DNA of 64,000 nt from CAZZDK01 sp964652235 (GCA_964652235.1 CAZZDK010000007.1:1-64000), one strand, 5' to 3'; positions 32,956 to 42,295 are shown, numbered from the stretch's first letter. Numbers and translations: made by a program. The notes: generated by a model from the letters alone, not told the origin.

Positions 32956-34280
32956 GCCGCAGGGGGCTGCTCTCTCCGTCCCGAAGATATGATTCCAGAA
33001 GACGGTCCGCCACGCCTTTCTCCCAGGGCGGCGCGGGCTTTTTCGACGGTTTCGAATCTGCCCGCGTCGGTAACGATTTTCTCGCCTATCCAGAGATTCC
33101 TCGGCAAAGAGGTCAACCCTGTGCAGCCTTTGAGACAGAGATACCCGCTTGCAAAGTCCCCTTCCAGCCTTGTCAGACCGGGACAGCCCCTAAGATCGAT
33201 TATCGTCGCCCGCCATAGTCCAGCGGCTCTGACAAGATTGGGGCAATCGTTCAGCACGATGCGCCCCGAAATATCCCAATTTCCTAAAGCGCGGCACAAT
33301 CCGGCGGAACCTCTGACGACAAGCCCGTCGGAAAAAAGTTTTTTCGGCAAAGCAAACGGATGCGGATATTCGCTGATATCCAATTCCCCTTTGAATTTCA
33401 TCTTCTCCGGTAAATTCTCGACATCGTAAAGGCGTCCCGCTTCATCTTGCACCAATCCGCATTCAGCGGCTGACGCCCTGCCAATATCGAAACCCTGCGC
33501 CAGGACAAAGGCCTTCACCATCGGCAGATAACGCGCGGCGGGCGGCGCATCTCCTTTCCCTCTGCATTGCTCCAGAAAACGCCCCGTATTTTCAGAATCG
33601 CCCGTCCACACTTCAAGCGTCGCGTGAGATCGTCCGTTCGGACCGCGCAAGGAATAAACACAGGTTTCTCCTGCCAGCACCTCTTCGTCGTAGGCCCCGT
33701 CGCCGACGCAATGGCCCATCATAAGGCCTTCCCGATCAAGGGCTTCGGGCGTTAGCAATTGCACCCAAGAGAAACCGTTCGGCAGCGTTTCGACAATCCT
33801 AAGGCTCGGATCTTCGCGCAAGGGCAAGAAAAGAGCCGCCCCCGCTTCACGCAGGCGCTTTTCCCGTGCGCGGCGCATGGCCTTATCCGCCAAATTTCTC
33901 GCGTGCGCGAGCGTACCGACATTCGCCAGCGCTTTAATGCGGCCCTGTCCGTCTTTTTCGTGAATCCACGGCTCGCCGTTATTTAGGGCGGCCTTAAGCC
34001 AATCGACCACATGGCTCAGATCGCGTTCAAGGCCGGGATTGTTTAAAAACTTTTTCTGCGAAAACCAATGAAACGGGCCGTCTGTTTGAAACTTCGCTTT
34101 TGTGAGCCAGGCGGGCGGATTTTCCGGATAGGCCAACACCTTTTCCATCGCCTTCGGCTCGCGCAACAACGCGCGTCTTAGGGTTGTCAGCAAAAGCCGC
34201 GCAAGCTGATCGTTTCTTTCTGCTTGTTGAATCAGAAAGTAACCGACCTCTTCCGGGTTAATGACGTTGAATAAGGGCAT
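32940..34280 (-). CDS. PcfJ-like protein with C-terminal leucine-rich segments
   Basis: This 446-aa protein has a central EGLMMGHCVGDGAYDEEVLAG / YSLRGPNGRSHATLEV region that resembles the PcfJ family (conserved HCVG and R..ATLE). Its C-terminal third has irregular leucine-rich units such as LRGCPGLTRLEGDF and LKGCTGLTSLPRNL, like LPX-type repeats of secreted effectors. No signal peptide is visible. The gene at 34346-35224 is a tandem paralogue without the repeats. PcfJ proteins are associated with conjugative and other mobile DNA; the role here is unknown. Confidence 0.6.
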   Translation of the reverse strand: MPLFNVINPEEVGYFLIQQAERNDQLARLLLTTLRRALLREPKAMEKVLAYPENPPAWLTKAKFQTDGPFHWFSQKKFLNNPGLERDLSHVVDWLKAALNNGEPWIHEKDGQGRIKALANVGTLAHARNLADKAMRRAREKRLREAGAALFLPLREDPSLRIVETLPNGFSWVQLLTPEALDREGLMMGHCVGDGAYDEEVLAGETCVYSLRGPNGRSHATLEVWTGDSENTGRFLEQCRGKGDAPPAARYLPMVKAFVLAQGFDIGRASAAECGLVQDEAGRLYDVENLPEKMKFKGELDISEYPHPFALPKKLFSDGLVVRGSAGLCRALGNWDISGRIVLNDCPNLVRAAGLWRATIIDLRGCPGLTRLEGDFASGYLCLKGCTGLTSLPRNLWIGEKIVTDAGRFETVEKARAALGERRGGPSSGIISSGRREQPPAAQCTL

Positions 34281-34345
34281 GGCGGAAAACTATCATGTCC
34301 TCTTCGGCAAAACATGGTTAAAATGGCTTCAATCGAATCTCCGCC

Positions 34346-35224
34346 TCAAGGCGTGCATTGAAAAGCCTGCGCGGCGGGGGCAGCGCGCCCGTTGTCGTCC
34401 CGCGCGAGGCCGCCTTCGTTCGCAGGCGCCTTGACGTCCCATCCCTGAGATAAAATAAAGGCCGCGATCATCGGCAGATAACGCGCGGCAGGCGGTCTGT
34501 CGTTCAATCCTGCGCAATGTTCAGCCGTTTCCTTGCGCACGCGCAGCGTCGCGCACGCCTGCCCGTCCGGATCGCGCAAAGAATAAAGCTCCGTCTTGCC
34601 GCTCAACACTTCTTTGTCGTAATGACCGTCGCCCGCGCAATGATTGAGCATGGCGCTTTCCTGATCGAGCGCTTCGGGCGTGAGCAGTCGGACCCACCGG
34701 AAACCGTCTTGGCTCTCTTCAATCACGACGAGATCCCGGCCCCATTCGAGACAACGAGGTTCGCTCGGCTCTACCACCGGATTCTTCGCGGTCTGCGGTC
34801 GTTTTTCGAACGCGCGACGCTTTGTTTTGTCCGCCAAATTTTTCGCGTGCGCGAGCGTGCCCACATTCGCCAGCGCTTTAATGCGGCCCTGTCCGTCTTT
34901 TTCGCGAATCCACGGCTCGCCGTTATTCAAGGCGTCCGCGAGCCAATCGCGGACATAGATAAGTTCGCGTTGAAACCTTTTATCCTTGTCGGCTTTATCG
35001 GGAGAAAAGCGGTAGAACGGTCCCTCCGTCCGGAAGACGTCTTCCGTCAGCCAGGCGGGCGGTTGTTCGGGATAGGCTGAAACTTTTTCCATCGCGCGCG
35101 GTTCGCGCAGCAAAGAACGCCCCAGAACGGCTTTCAGAAGGGGAAAGAGCCCTTCGACCGCCCCGGCATAAAAAGCCAGATAATCCCCGACCTCTTCCGG
35201 ATTTATAACCTTCAATAAAGGCAT
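34346..35224 (-). CDS. PcfJ-like protein, shorter paralogue
   Basis: This 292-aa protein shares long blocks with its neighbour: the start MPLLKVINPEEVGDYL, GRIKALANVGTLAHAKNLAD and SAMLNHCAGDGHYDKEVLSG / YSLRDPDGQACATLRV. It lacks the leucine-rich C-terminal third but ends in a similar AAQAFQCT phrase, as if that block had been deleted or gained. The pair is 65 bases apart and clearly arose by tandem duplication. The HCVG core is changed to HCAG. Confidence 0.6.
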   Translation of the reverse strand: MPLLKVINPEEVGDYLAFYAGAVEGLFPLLKAVLGRSLLREPRAMEKVSAYPEQPPAWLTEDVFRTEGPFYRFSPDKADKDKRFQRELIYVRDWLADALNNGEPWIREKDGQGRIKALANVGTLAHAKNLADKTKRRAFEKRPQTAKNPVVEPSEPRCLEWGRDLVVIEESQDGFRWVRLLTPEALDQESAMLNHCAGDGHYDKEVLSGKTELYSLRDPDGQACATLRVRKETAEHCAGLNDRPPAARYLPMIAAFILSQGWDVKAPANEGGLARDDNGRAAPAAQAFQCTP

Positions 35225-35275
35225 GGCCGCAAAATATCACGCGAGCCGCCCTGAAACATGGTTAAAATAATAGTT

Positions 35276-36499
35276 TCACTTTATGATTCTCCGCTTCAGT
35301 TCCTCAAGGCACGCGGCGCGGGAGGACTTGAAATCGCCCTTTCGCCAAAAGGCCTCTACAGCCTTCAAAAGCCGCCCCACGCGCGGCCCCGGCGCCACGC
35401 CGAGCGCAAGGACATCTTTTCCTTCGAGCGGGAAGATGGGATTTTCCCACGCCTTGATCTCCGGCCAGAGCGAAGCGGCGCGCGACGAACCTTCGGCCAT
35501 GGCGAGCAGCAGAGCGTCCTGCGCCTTTTCCTTTCCGTGATCGTAAAGAAACTGGCGCAGCGTTTCCCCCGAAAGGCTCGCGTCCAGACGGCGGCACCCC
35601 ATCGCGACCAGACGTTCCGCGTCTTTGCGCGACAGGCGCAGACGCTCCGCGACTTCTTTATGTCCCGCCTTCAAAAACGCGCCGAAACGGCGGACGGCGT
35701 CCGGCTCGGCGTGGAATCTTTCCGCCTCGATCAGAGCGGCCAGTCTTTCGAAAGATAAAGGTTCGGCAAAAAGGGTGGATAAAACGCCTTCCCGCTCCAT
35801 CAGGCGCAGGGCAGCAGCGGGATCTTTCGCTGCCAGAAGTCGGGCAAGCTCTTTCCACACCCGTTCGGGAGAAAGGTTTTTGAGAAGCGCCGCCGCTTCG
35901 CGGCAAGCTTCTAAAGCCTTCGGGTCGGGAACAAACGGCTTATCCGGATCGGCCATCTGCGCCAGAAAACGAAAGAACCGCAGAATGCGTAAAACATCCT
36001 CGCGAATTCGCTCGCGCGGATCGCCGATAAAGCGCACGCGTCGCGCCGCCAGATCCTCAAGCCCGCCTTCATAATCTTCGATCCGCCCGGCGGCATCGAG
36101 ATAAAGCGCGTTGAAGGTGAAATCCCGCCTCGCCGCATCCGCCCGCCAATCGTCGGTAAAGGACACCTTGGCCCGCCGCCCGTCCGTTTCGACGTCGCGG
36201 CGCAGGGTGGTTATTTCGTAGCCCTTGCCGTCAGCCACCGCCGTCACGGTCCCGTGGGCGATACCTGTGGGAACGGCCTTCAGCCCCGCTTTCTCAAGCG
36301 CTTCGATGACTTGCTCCGGCGGCAGATCGCAGGCCAGATCGACATCCTTAACCGACTTGCCCAAAAGGGCGTCGCGCACCGCGCCGCCGACAATACGCGC
36401 CCGCCCGCCCGCCGCCTCCAAAGCGGCCCAAACGGCCCGAAGGCCCGGCCGGGAAAGCCAATCCTGCTTTTCAGGATCGAGAGAGGCGGGAAAAGTCAT
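35276..36499 (-). CDS. cca: CCA tRNA nucleotidyltransferase / poly(A) polymerase family protein
   Basis: This 407-aa class II nucleotidyltransferase has the head motif RIVGGAVRDALLG, the metal-binding pair in DVDLACD, RRDVETDGR and the template-type RRDFTFNALYLD followed by IREDVLRILRFFRF. It repairs or adds the 3' CCA of tRNAs; alphaproteobacteria use one such enzyme. The ATG at 36499 is preferred over an upstream in-frame GTG that has no ribosome site. The poly(A) polymerase alternative cannot be excluded by eye. Confidence 0.88.
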   Translation of the reverse strand: MTFPASLDPEKQDWLSRPGLRAVWAALEAAGGRARIVGGAVRDALLGKSVKDVDLACDLPPEQVIEALEKAGLKAVPTGIAHGTVTAVADGKGYEITTLRRDVETDGRRAKVSFTDDWRADAARRDFTFNALYLDAAGRIEDYEGGLEDLAARRVRFIGDPRERIREDVLRILRFFRFLAQMADPDKPFVPDPKALEACREAAALLKNLSPERVWKELARLLAAKDPAAALRLMEREGVLSTLFAEPLSFERLAALIEAERFHAEPDAVRRFGAFLKAGHKEVAERLRLSRKDAERLVAMGCRRLDASLSGETLRQFLYDHGKEKAQDALLLAMAEGSSRAASLWPEIKAWENPIFPLEGKDVLALGVAPGPRVGRLLKAVEAFWRKGDFKSSRAACLEELKRRIIK

Positions 36500-36571
36500 G
36501 GAAGTTTCCGTTTTCTTCACTTTTTCGAGACTACTCTTTCGCCACTTGTTTGAAAAGCGAGGCCTGTAAAA

Positions 36572-37561
36572 ATGAACGAAAACAACCTTTCCGCCTCTCT
36601 TGAAGCCGCCGGGGCCAAACTTCGCGCCGTCAAAGGCGAGGTGACCCAGGCCATCTTCGGACAGGACGAAGTGGTCGAGCAGGCTTTAACCGTCCTGCTC
36701 TCCGGCGGCCATATGCTGCTTGTCGGCCTGCCGGGCCTGGCCAAGACGCGGCTCGTCACGGCTTTGTCCAAGGCCATGGGCCTCGACACCAAGCGCGTTC
36801 AATGTACGCCCGACCTCATGCCCGGCGACATTATCGGCGCTGAGATTTTAGAGGAAGTCGATTACGGACGGCGGAACTTCCGCTTCATCCAAGGCCCCAT
36901 CTTCTGCCAGTTCCTGATGGTGGACGAGATCAATCGCGCCAGCCCGCGCACGCAATCGGCGCTGCTCCAAGCGATGGAAGAATTGCACGTGACCGTCACG
37001 GGCCGAGAGCACGCTTTGCCGACGCCGTTTCATGTTCTGGCGACGCAGAACCCGCTGGAGCAGGAGGGCACCTATCCGCTTCCGGAAGCACAACTCGACC
37101 GCTTTCTTTTGCAGATCGACATCGGCTATCCGGCGCTGGAGGCCGAGCGGCGGATTATCGAAAGCACGCTCGACGACACGCAACTCCAGCTCCGCGCGAT
37201 CCTTTACGCGAAGGATTTGCTGGAGATTCAATCTCTCGTGCGCCGAATGCCGCTGCCCGATCCTCTGATCGGCGCGATCCTCTCGCTGGTCCGAGCCGCG
37301 CGGCCCGAAACCTCTTCTCTGGAGGCCGTGCGCAAATACGTCGCGTGGGGGCCGAGTCCGCGCGCCAGCCGCGCCCTGGGCCTGGCGGTTCGCGCCCGCG
37401 CCTTGTTACAAGGACGGGTCCTGCCTTCGATGGACGATGTGAAAGGCCTGCTGCGTCCCGCCTTACGGCACCGCATGGCCCTTAACTACCTCGCCCGCGC
37501 GGAAGGCGTGAAAATGGACGACGTTCTGACGCCGCTCATCCGCTCGGTTTGCGACGGGTGA
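36572..37561 (+). CDS. MoxR family AAA+ ATPase
   Basis: This 329-aa chaperone-type ATPase has Walker A as LLVGLPGLAKTRLV, Walker B as LMVDEINRASPRTQSALLQ, sensor 1 ATQNPLEQEGTYPLPEAQLD and the family C-terminal lid. MoxR ATPases help mature metalloenzymes or cell-surface proteins together with a DUF58 partner, which follows after one base. The usual von Willebrand-factor A partners are not in the window. Confidence 0.93.
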   Translation: MNENNLSASLEAAGAKLRAVKGEVTQAIFGQDEVVEQALTVLLSGGHMLLVGLPGLAKTRLVTALSKAMGLDTKRVQCTPDLMPGDIIGAEILEEVDYGRRNFRFIQGPIFCQFLMVDEINRASPRTQSALLQAMEELHVTVTGREHALPTPFHVLATQNPLEQEGTYPLPEAQLDRFLLQIDIGYPALEAERRIIESTLDDTQLQLRAILYAKDLLEIQSLVRRMPLPDPLIGAILSLVRAARPETSSLEAVRKYVAWGPSPRASRALGLAVRARALLQGRVLPSMDDVKGLLRPALRHRMALNYLARAEGVKMDDVLTPLIRSVCDG

Positions 37562-37562
37562 T

Positions 37563-38243
37563 ATGTCCGGAACTGCTTCTCTCCCCCTCCTCCTTAAGGC
37601 CGAAAGGCTGGCGGGAGAGGCGTCTCTTCTGCCCGATGCGCGGCGGCGGCTGAACCGGACCGAGCGGGTCTGGCGCTATCGATCCTATGAAGGAGGCGAG
37701 CCCATCGGCATGATCGACTGGCGGCAATCGGCGCGGGGCGACAGGCTTCTTGTGCGCGAGGCGGAACCTCTCAGGCAGCTCCCCGTTTTCCTGTTTCCCG
37801 GCGCGACGGAAGGCGACCGGGCGGCGCTGCTGCTGGCGGCGCTGGGATTCATGCTCGTCAAGGTCGAGCGAAAGGTGGGCTGGCTTTCGCCTAGCCCCCG
37901 CGCCTGCCGCGCCGCAGGCGCGTTCAGGGAACTGACTTCTCTCGCTCTGGCCGCGCCGAAAGAATCTCTACCGCCCGACGCGCCGGGGTTGCCGCCCGCC
38001 AGTATCGTTCTGGCGAACGACGTGCCGAGCCTCCCGCCCGCCTGGCGCGAGCGCGTCCAGGGCTTCGCGGCGCGGGGCCATAGCATCCTTATTCTGGATT
38101 TTTCGGAAGCGTCCGCGCCCCTTCCCTGGCCTCGCGTGCCCGCCGCCGGACGCGACGAGGCGGAAACCCTCCTCGCCCTTTTCGCCAAAACGATCGAGGA
38201 GACAATGGAGGGCAGCGCCCTTTTGCCTCGTGCCTTCCTGTGA
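37563..38243 (+). CDS. DUF58 domain protein, short form
   Basis: This 226-aa protein carries the DUF58 signature RSYEGGEPIGMIDWRQSARG near residue 45, followed by RLLVREAEPLRQLPVFLFPG. DUF58 proteins are usually about 300 aa and pair with MoxR ATPases; the partner is directly upstream. The C-terminal part is shorter than usual. The start is an ATG two bases after the moxR stop. Confidence 0.85.
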   Translation: MSGTASLPLLLKAERLAGEASLLPDARRRLNRTERVWRYRSYEGGEPIGMIDWRQSARGDRLLVREAEPLRQLPVFLFPGATEGDRAALLLAALGFMLVKVERKVGWLSPSPRACRAAGAFRELTSLALAAPKESLPPDAPGLPPASIVLANDVPSLPPAWRERVQGFAARGHSILILDFSEASAPLPWPRVPAAGRDEAETLLALFAKTIEETMEGSALLPRAFL

Positions 38244-38279
38244 TAGCCTGAGGGCGAATCTCTAACCCCACGGCCTGCC

Positions 38280-38960
38280 ATGACTTTTCGTCTTCATCAT
38301 CATCCGCTCGACCCGCCCTCGCGGCGCGTGCGGCTGGCCTTGGGCGAAAAGAGCCTTCCCTTTGAAACCGTTATGGAAAAGCCCTGGGACCCAAGGCCCG
38401 ATTATCTGGCCCTTTCGCCTGCGGGCGACGTGCCGACCCTTTTGATCGAGGACGAGGAAGGCGAGATCCTTCTGGGCGACGCTTCGGCCATTTGCGAATA
38501 TCTGGAAGAAACCGAGGACGGCCCCTCCCTTTTGGGCGAGGATCCGGTTTTCCGGGCGGAAGTCCGGCGGCTGGTCCATTGGTTCGAAGACAAGATGTTT
38601 CGGGAATCCACCGCGCTGATCGTGGGCGAGAAAGCCCTGAAGCGCCTGCAGGGCGGCGGCGAGCCGGACAGCGTTCTTTTGCGCACGGGCCTGCACAACA
38701 TTCACGGCCACATGGATTACATCGGCTGGCTGGCCGCGCGGCGGAACTGGCTGGCGGGCGAAAATCTCACGCTGGCCGATCTGGCCGCCGCCGCCCAACT
38801 TTCAGCCATTGACTATCTGGGCGACGTGCCGTGGAATAAGCATCCCGAAGCCAAGGAATGGTACGCTCGAATCAAATCCCGCCCCTCCTTCCGCCCTCTT
38901 CTGGGCGACCACATCCCCGGTCTTTTGCCCGCCAAGCACTACGCCAATCTCGATTTCTGA
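38280..38960 (+). CDS. fzlA: GST-fold protein, FzlA-like (FtsZ-associated)
   Basis: This 226-aa protein has a glutathione-S-transferase fold, with the thioredoxin-like half (LHHHPLDPPSRRVRLALGEK, GDVPTLLIED, GDASAICEYLEE) and a helical half (NWLAGENLTLADLAAAAQ). The C-terminal PAKHYANLDF matches the conserved tail I recall for FzlA, the alphaproteobacterial protein that binds FtsZ and drives constriction. If that link is wrong it is simply a GST-family protein. Confidence 0.75.
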   Translation: MTFRLHHHPLDPPSRRVRLALGEKSLPFETVMEKPWDPRPDYLALSPAGDVPTLLIEDEEGEILLGDASAICEYLEETEDGPSLLGEDPVFRAEVRRLVHWFEDKMFRESTALIVGEKALKRLQGGGEPDSVLLRTGLHNIHGHMDYIGWLAARRNWLAGENLTLADLAAAAQLSAIDYLGDVPWNKHPEAKEWYARIKSRPSFRPLLGDHIPGLLPAKHYANLDF

Positions 38961-38979
38961 AAACAAAAGGAGAAACCCT

Positions 38980-39732
38980 ATGAAAACCCGCTTCCTCGCC
39001 CTTTGCCTCGCGGCGGCCCTGCTCGCCGCTTCGGCCCTTCCCGTCCGCGCCGAAAGCGAAGACAAGCCGGATGACGCCGTTACGCTCGACCTCATGGCCG
39101 AAAGCTGGGTCACGACCCAGACGGCCCGCGTGATTTTGAACGTCGAAGCCGCCGTTTCCGAAGAAACCTCCGGCGAAATGAGAGCCAACATGGCCAAAGC
39201 CGTTTCGGGAATCGTCAAGGCCGATTGGCGGCTGACCGGCTTTTCGCGCAGCCAGGACCAAACGGGCATGGAGCGCTGGAGCGCCCAATACGAAGCCCGC
39301 GTGCCGGAAAGCGAGCTGAACGACCTGGCCGACAAGGCGAAGAAGAACAGCAAGACAGGTATGCAGATCACCGTCGCCGCCATCGACTTCACGCCGACCT
39401 TGGAGGAGAGGCAGGGGGCGCTCAGCCAGACGCGCGAGCAAATCTATAAGCAGGCCGCCCAGCAGCTTGAGATTCTCAACAAGGCCTTTCCGGGCCGCGC
39501 CTACCGCATCGCGAATATCGATTTCTCGAACGGACCCGTCTTCTCCCCGCCCCGCCCCGCGTATATGAAGAACCGCGCGATGGGCGAAATGGCCCTCGCC
39601 GCAAGCGCGGATATGGCGGAATCGGGGGGCAGCGCGGAAAAATCCGAAAAGATCGTCGTCTCGGCCCGCCTCACCATGGCCTCAAGCCCCGGCGCCGCGA
39701 CCGAGATTCAAGCCCCCTCTTCCAAGGAATAA
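38980..39732 (+). CDS. Exported SIMPL-like (DUF541) hypothetical protein
   Basis: This 250-aa protein has a clear signal peptide (MKTRFLALCLAAALLAASAL then VRA-ES). The ATG at 38980 has an AAGGAG Shine-Dalgarno; the open frame extends further upstream inside fzlA but that part is not coding. The mature part, with TARVILNVEAAVSEETSGEM and AAQQLEILNKAFPG, resembles the SIMPL/DUF541 periplasmic family. The assignment is tentative and the function unknown. Confidence 0.7.
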   Translation: MKTRFLALCLAAALLAASALPVRAESEDKPDDAVTLDLMAESWVTTQTARVILNVEAAVSEETSGEMRANMAKAVSGIVKADWRLTGFSRSQDQTGMERWSAQYEARVPESELNDLADKAKKNSKTGMQITVAAIDFTPTLEERQGALSQTREQIYKQAAQQLEILNKAFPGRAYRIANIDFSNGPVFSPPRPAYMKNRAMGEMALAASADMAESGGSAEKSEKIVVSARLTMASSPGAATEIQAPSSKE

Positions 39733-39744
39733 GGCGCGCCCTTC

Positions 39745-40389
39745 ATGTTGAACGACGTTTTTATCGAACCCGAAGGCGGGAAAGCGAGCCGCGCGGTCAT
39801 CATCCTTCACGGTCTGGGCGACAGCGCGTCCGGGATCATCGAGCTGGGCCAGGCCATGCGTTCCGGTCTGCCGGAAACGGTCTTCCTCGCGCCCGACGCG
39901 CCCGCGCCCTGCGATTTTTCGCCCTTCGGCTATCAATGGTTCAGTTCGGGAAACTGGACGCCTTCGGTCGTTTTGGAAGGCGTGAAGAAAGCCGCGCCGC
40001 TTCTCAACGAATACATCGATCATGCGATGGAAGCGCGCGGCCTGACTCCCGACAAAGTGGCGCTGGTCGGCTTTTCGCAAGGCACGATGATGGCCCTTTA
40101 CGTCGCGCCGCGCCGCGCCCCGGCGCTGGCGGGCGTGCTCGGCTATTCGGGCGCGCTGATCGGCGGCGAGGATTTGCCGAAAGAGAGGAAATCCGCGCCG
40201 CCCATTTTCCTGGCGCACGGCATGAACGACGAAGTTGTGCCCTTCGCGGCGATGGAGCAGGCGCGCGCAGGCCTGCACCGCGCGAACCTGAACGTCGGCA
40301 CCCTCGCCTGCCCCGGCCTTGGGCACAGCGTGGACGACGAAGGCCTGCGGCAGGGGGTGATCTTTTTGAGGCGGGTGTTTAAGCTGTAA
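39745..40389 (+). CDS. Alpha/beta hydrolase, phospholipase/carboxylesterase family
   Basis: This 214-aa serine hydrolase resembles the carboxylesterase/acyl-protein-thioesterase group. It has an oxyanion strand motif VIILHGLGDSASG, the nucleophile elbow GFSQGTMMAL, an Asp in HGMNDEVVP and a catalytic His in GLGHSVDDE. No signal peptide is present, so it is cytoplasmic. It lies 12 bases after the exported SIMPL-like gene. The substrate is unknown. Confidence 0.88.
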   Translation: MLNDVFIEPEGGKASRAVIILHGLGDSASGIIELGQAMRSGLPETVFLAPDAPAPCDFSPFGYQWFSSGNWTPSVVLEGVKKAAPLLNEYIDHAMEARGLTPDKVALVGFSQGTMMALYVAPRRAPALAGVLGYSGALIGGEDLPKERKSAPPIFLAHGMNDEVVPFAAMEQARAGLHRANLNVGTLACPGLGHSVDDEGLRQGVIFLRRVFKL

Positions 40390-40452
40390 AAACCGCCCCC
40401 TTGCCAGAATCGCCGCGCTCCTTTAGACCGGAAGGCCGGAAGGAGGGTCGTC

Positions 40453-41016
40453 TTGTCGCCATCGCCTGAAAGTTGTCCGGCCCTTGTCCTGAACGCGGAC
40501 TTTCGTCCGCTGAGCTACTTCCCGCTTTCCCTCTGGTCGTGGCAGGACACCGTCAAGGCCGTCTTTCTGGGCCGCGTCACGATCTTATCCGAATATGACC
40601 GGATGGTGCGCTCGCCGAGCTTCGAGATGAAGCTGCCCAGCGTCATCGCCCTTAAGGAATACATCGAAGCCTCGCGCCATCCCGCTTTCACGCGGTTCAA
40701 CGTTTTTCTGCGCGACCGTTTCCAATGCCAATATTGCGGTACGCCTCACCCGACGCAGGAACTCACCTTCGATCACGTTATGCCCCGCTCGCGGGGCGGC
40801 AGGACCTCGTGGGAGAACGTCGTCACGGCCTGCACGTCGTGCAATCTGCGCAAGGGCAGCCGGAGTCTCAAGGAAGCGGGCTTACGATTGAGCCGCCTGC
40901 CCTGGCGGCCCTCCAGCCATGAGCTTCAGGAAAACGGGCGGGCCTTTCCGCCCGGCTATCTGCACGAAAGTTGGCGCGACTTCCTTTACTGGGACGCCGT
41001 GCTGGAGCCGGGTTAA
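40453..41016 (+). CDS. HNH endonuclease family protein
   Basis: This 187-aa protein has a zinc-braced HNH core: CQYCGTPHPTQELTFDHVMP, then RGGRTSWENVVTACTSCNLRKGSR. It matches a widespread family of housekeeping HNH proteins with an N-terminal LNADFRPLSYFPLSLWSWQD. The start is a TTG with a GGAGGG Shine-Dalgarno. It overlaps the convergent purK gene by 4 bases. The cellular role is unknown. Confidence 0.88.
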   Translation: MSPSPESCPALVLNADFRPLSYFPLSLWSWQDTVKAVFLGRVTILSEYDRMVRSPSFEMKLPSVIALKEYIEASRHPAFTRFNVFLRDRFQCQYCGTPHPTQELTFDHVMPRSRGGRTSWENVVTACTSCNLRKGSRSLKEAGLRLSRLPWRPSSHELQENGRAFPPGYLHESWRDFLYWDAVLEPG

Positions 41017-42098
41017 TCGTCCTTCAAAAACGTCACATGGCCCATTTTACGGCCTTGGCGGGATTCCTTTTTGCCGTAGAGGTGCAGGCAGGCGGAAGGG
41101 TCGGCAAGGTATTTCTCCCAGTCGTCGGCCTCCCGTCCCAGCAGGTTGCGCATCACGGCCCGGCTATGCGCCTCGAAGGAACCGAGCGGCAGGCCGCAGA
41201 TAGCCCGGACGAGCTGCTCGAACTGGCTGCACGCGCAGGCGTCGATGGTCCAATGGCCGGAATTGTGCGGACGCGGCGCGATCTCGTTCAAAAGAACCCG
41301 CCGCCCCTTTGCGTCCGGCGCTTTCAAGACAAACAACTCCACCGCCAGAAGGCCGACGACTTTAAGCGCTTCGGCTATCTTGAGCGCGGCTTCCCGCGCC
41401 TCATGGGCCACGTCCGGCGCGAGGCCTGCGGGCGCATGGGTCTCGAACAAAATGTGATCGCGGTGGACGTTGCGTACGACAGGATAGGCCCCGCTTGTTC
41501 CGTCTTCGCGCCGCGCGACGATGACGGAAACTTCGCTTTCGAAATCGACGAAGGATTCGAGAATCCCCTCCTCGCCCCCCATCGCGGCCCAAGCCTGCGC
41601 GGCGGACGTTTCCGTTCCGATCAGGACCTGCCCTTTGCCGTCGTAACCCATGCGGCAGGATTTCAAAACGCAGGGCCGCGAGAATTCCTCAAGCGCCGCT
41701 TCCAGTTCCGCCGCGCCGGAAACGAGGACGAAGTCCGGCGTTCCGATTCCGGCGGTTTGCGCGAAGCTTTTTTCAAGCCCGCGATCCTGCGCGATACGTA
41801 AAACGTCCGGCCCCGGAAAAACGCGCGTTTGAAGCCCCGTGATCTCCAGCGCCGCCGTCGGCACGTTTTCCCACTCGACCGTCACGACGTCGCAGCTTTT
41901 GGCGAACCGGACCAACGCCTCCGCGTCTTCGAACGAGGCCCGCGTGTGGCAAGCGCAAACCTCCACGGCCGGCTCGTCTTCACTTGGGCAAAAAACGTGG
42001 ACGTGATACCCCAGCCGCGCGGCAGCCAAAGCCGTCATGCGACCAAGCTGCCCGCCGCCCAAAAGGCCTATCGTCGAACCGGGAGGAAGCGTTTTCAT
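41013..42098 (-). CDS. purK: 5-(carboxyamino)imidazole ribonucleotide synthase
   Basis: This 361-aa ATP-grasp enzyme makes N5-CAIR from AIR, ATP and bicarbonate in purine synthesis. The N-terminal IGLLGGGQLGRMTALAAARL, the ATP-grasp segment RPCVLKSCRMGYDGKGQ and NEIAPRPHNSGHWTIDAC are characteristic. The ATG at 42098 has a GAGG six bases upstream; an upstream in-frame ATG lies at the edge of repeat D. It follows purE, separated by that repeat. Confidence 0.95.
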   Translation of the reverse strand: MKTLPPGSTIGLLGGGQLGRMTALAAARLGYHVHVFCPSEDEPAVEVCACHTRASFEDAEALVRFAKSCDVVTVEWENVPTAALEITGLQTRVFPGPDVLRIAQDRGLEKSFAQTAGIGTPDFVLVSGAAELEAALEEFSRPCVLKSCRMGYDGKGQVLIGTETSAAQAWAAMGGEEGILESFVDFESEVSVIVARREDGTSGAYPVVRNVHRDHILFETHAPAGLAPDVAHEAREAALKIAEALKVVGLLAVELFVLKAPDAKGRRVLLNEIAPRPHNSGHWTIDACACSQFEQLVRAICGLPLGSFEAHSRAVMRNLLGREADDWEKYLADPSACLHLYGKKESRQGRKMGHVTFLKDD

Positions 42099-42122
42099 GA
42101 TGAACCTCAAAGGGCCAAACAC

Positions 42123-42291
42123 ATCGTCATTGCGAGGAGCCGTAGGCGACGAAGCAATCCAGAGTCATAAGAAACCAAGGCTGTCCTGTTTGACTCTGGA
42201 TTGCCGCGCCTGCCTCTTGCAGACTGATCTATCGTTGTTCATGGCACGCCCTTCTCTGTCTGCAAGAGGCAGGCGCGCAATGACGGTTTTC
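42123..42291. repeat. Repeat D: CGTCATTGCGAG-type palindromic element between purE and purK
   Basis: The element starts CGTCATTGCGAGGAGC, contains AGCAATCCAGAGTC and its complement GACTCTGGATTGC, and ends GCGCGCAATGACG, so it can fold into a long imperfect hairpin. An inner pair GCCTGCCTCTTGCAGA / TCTGCAAGAGGCAGGC forms a 16-bp perfect stem. It lacks the G-rich arms of repeats B and C. It probably inserted into the purEK operon. Confidence 0.8.
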
Positions 42292-42295
42292 TTAG

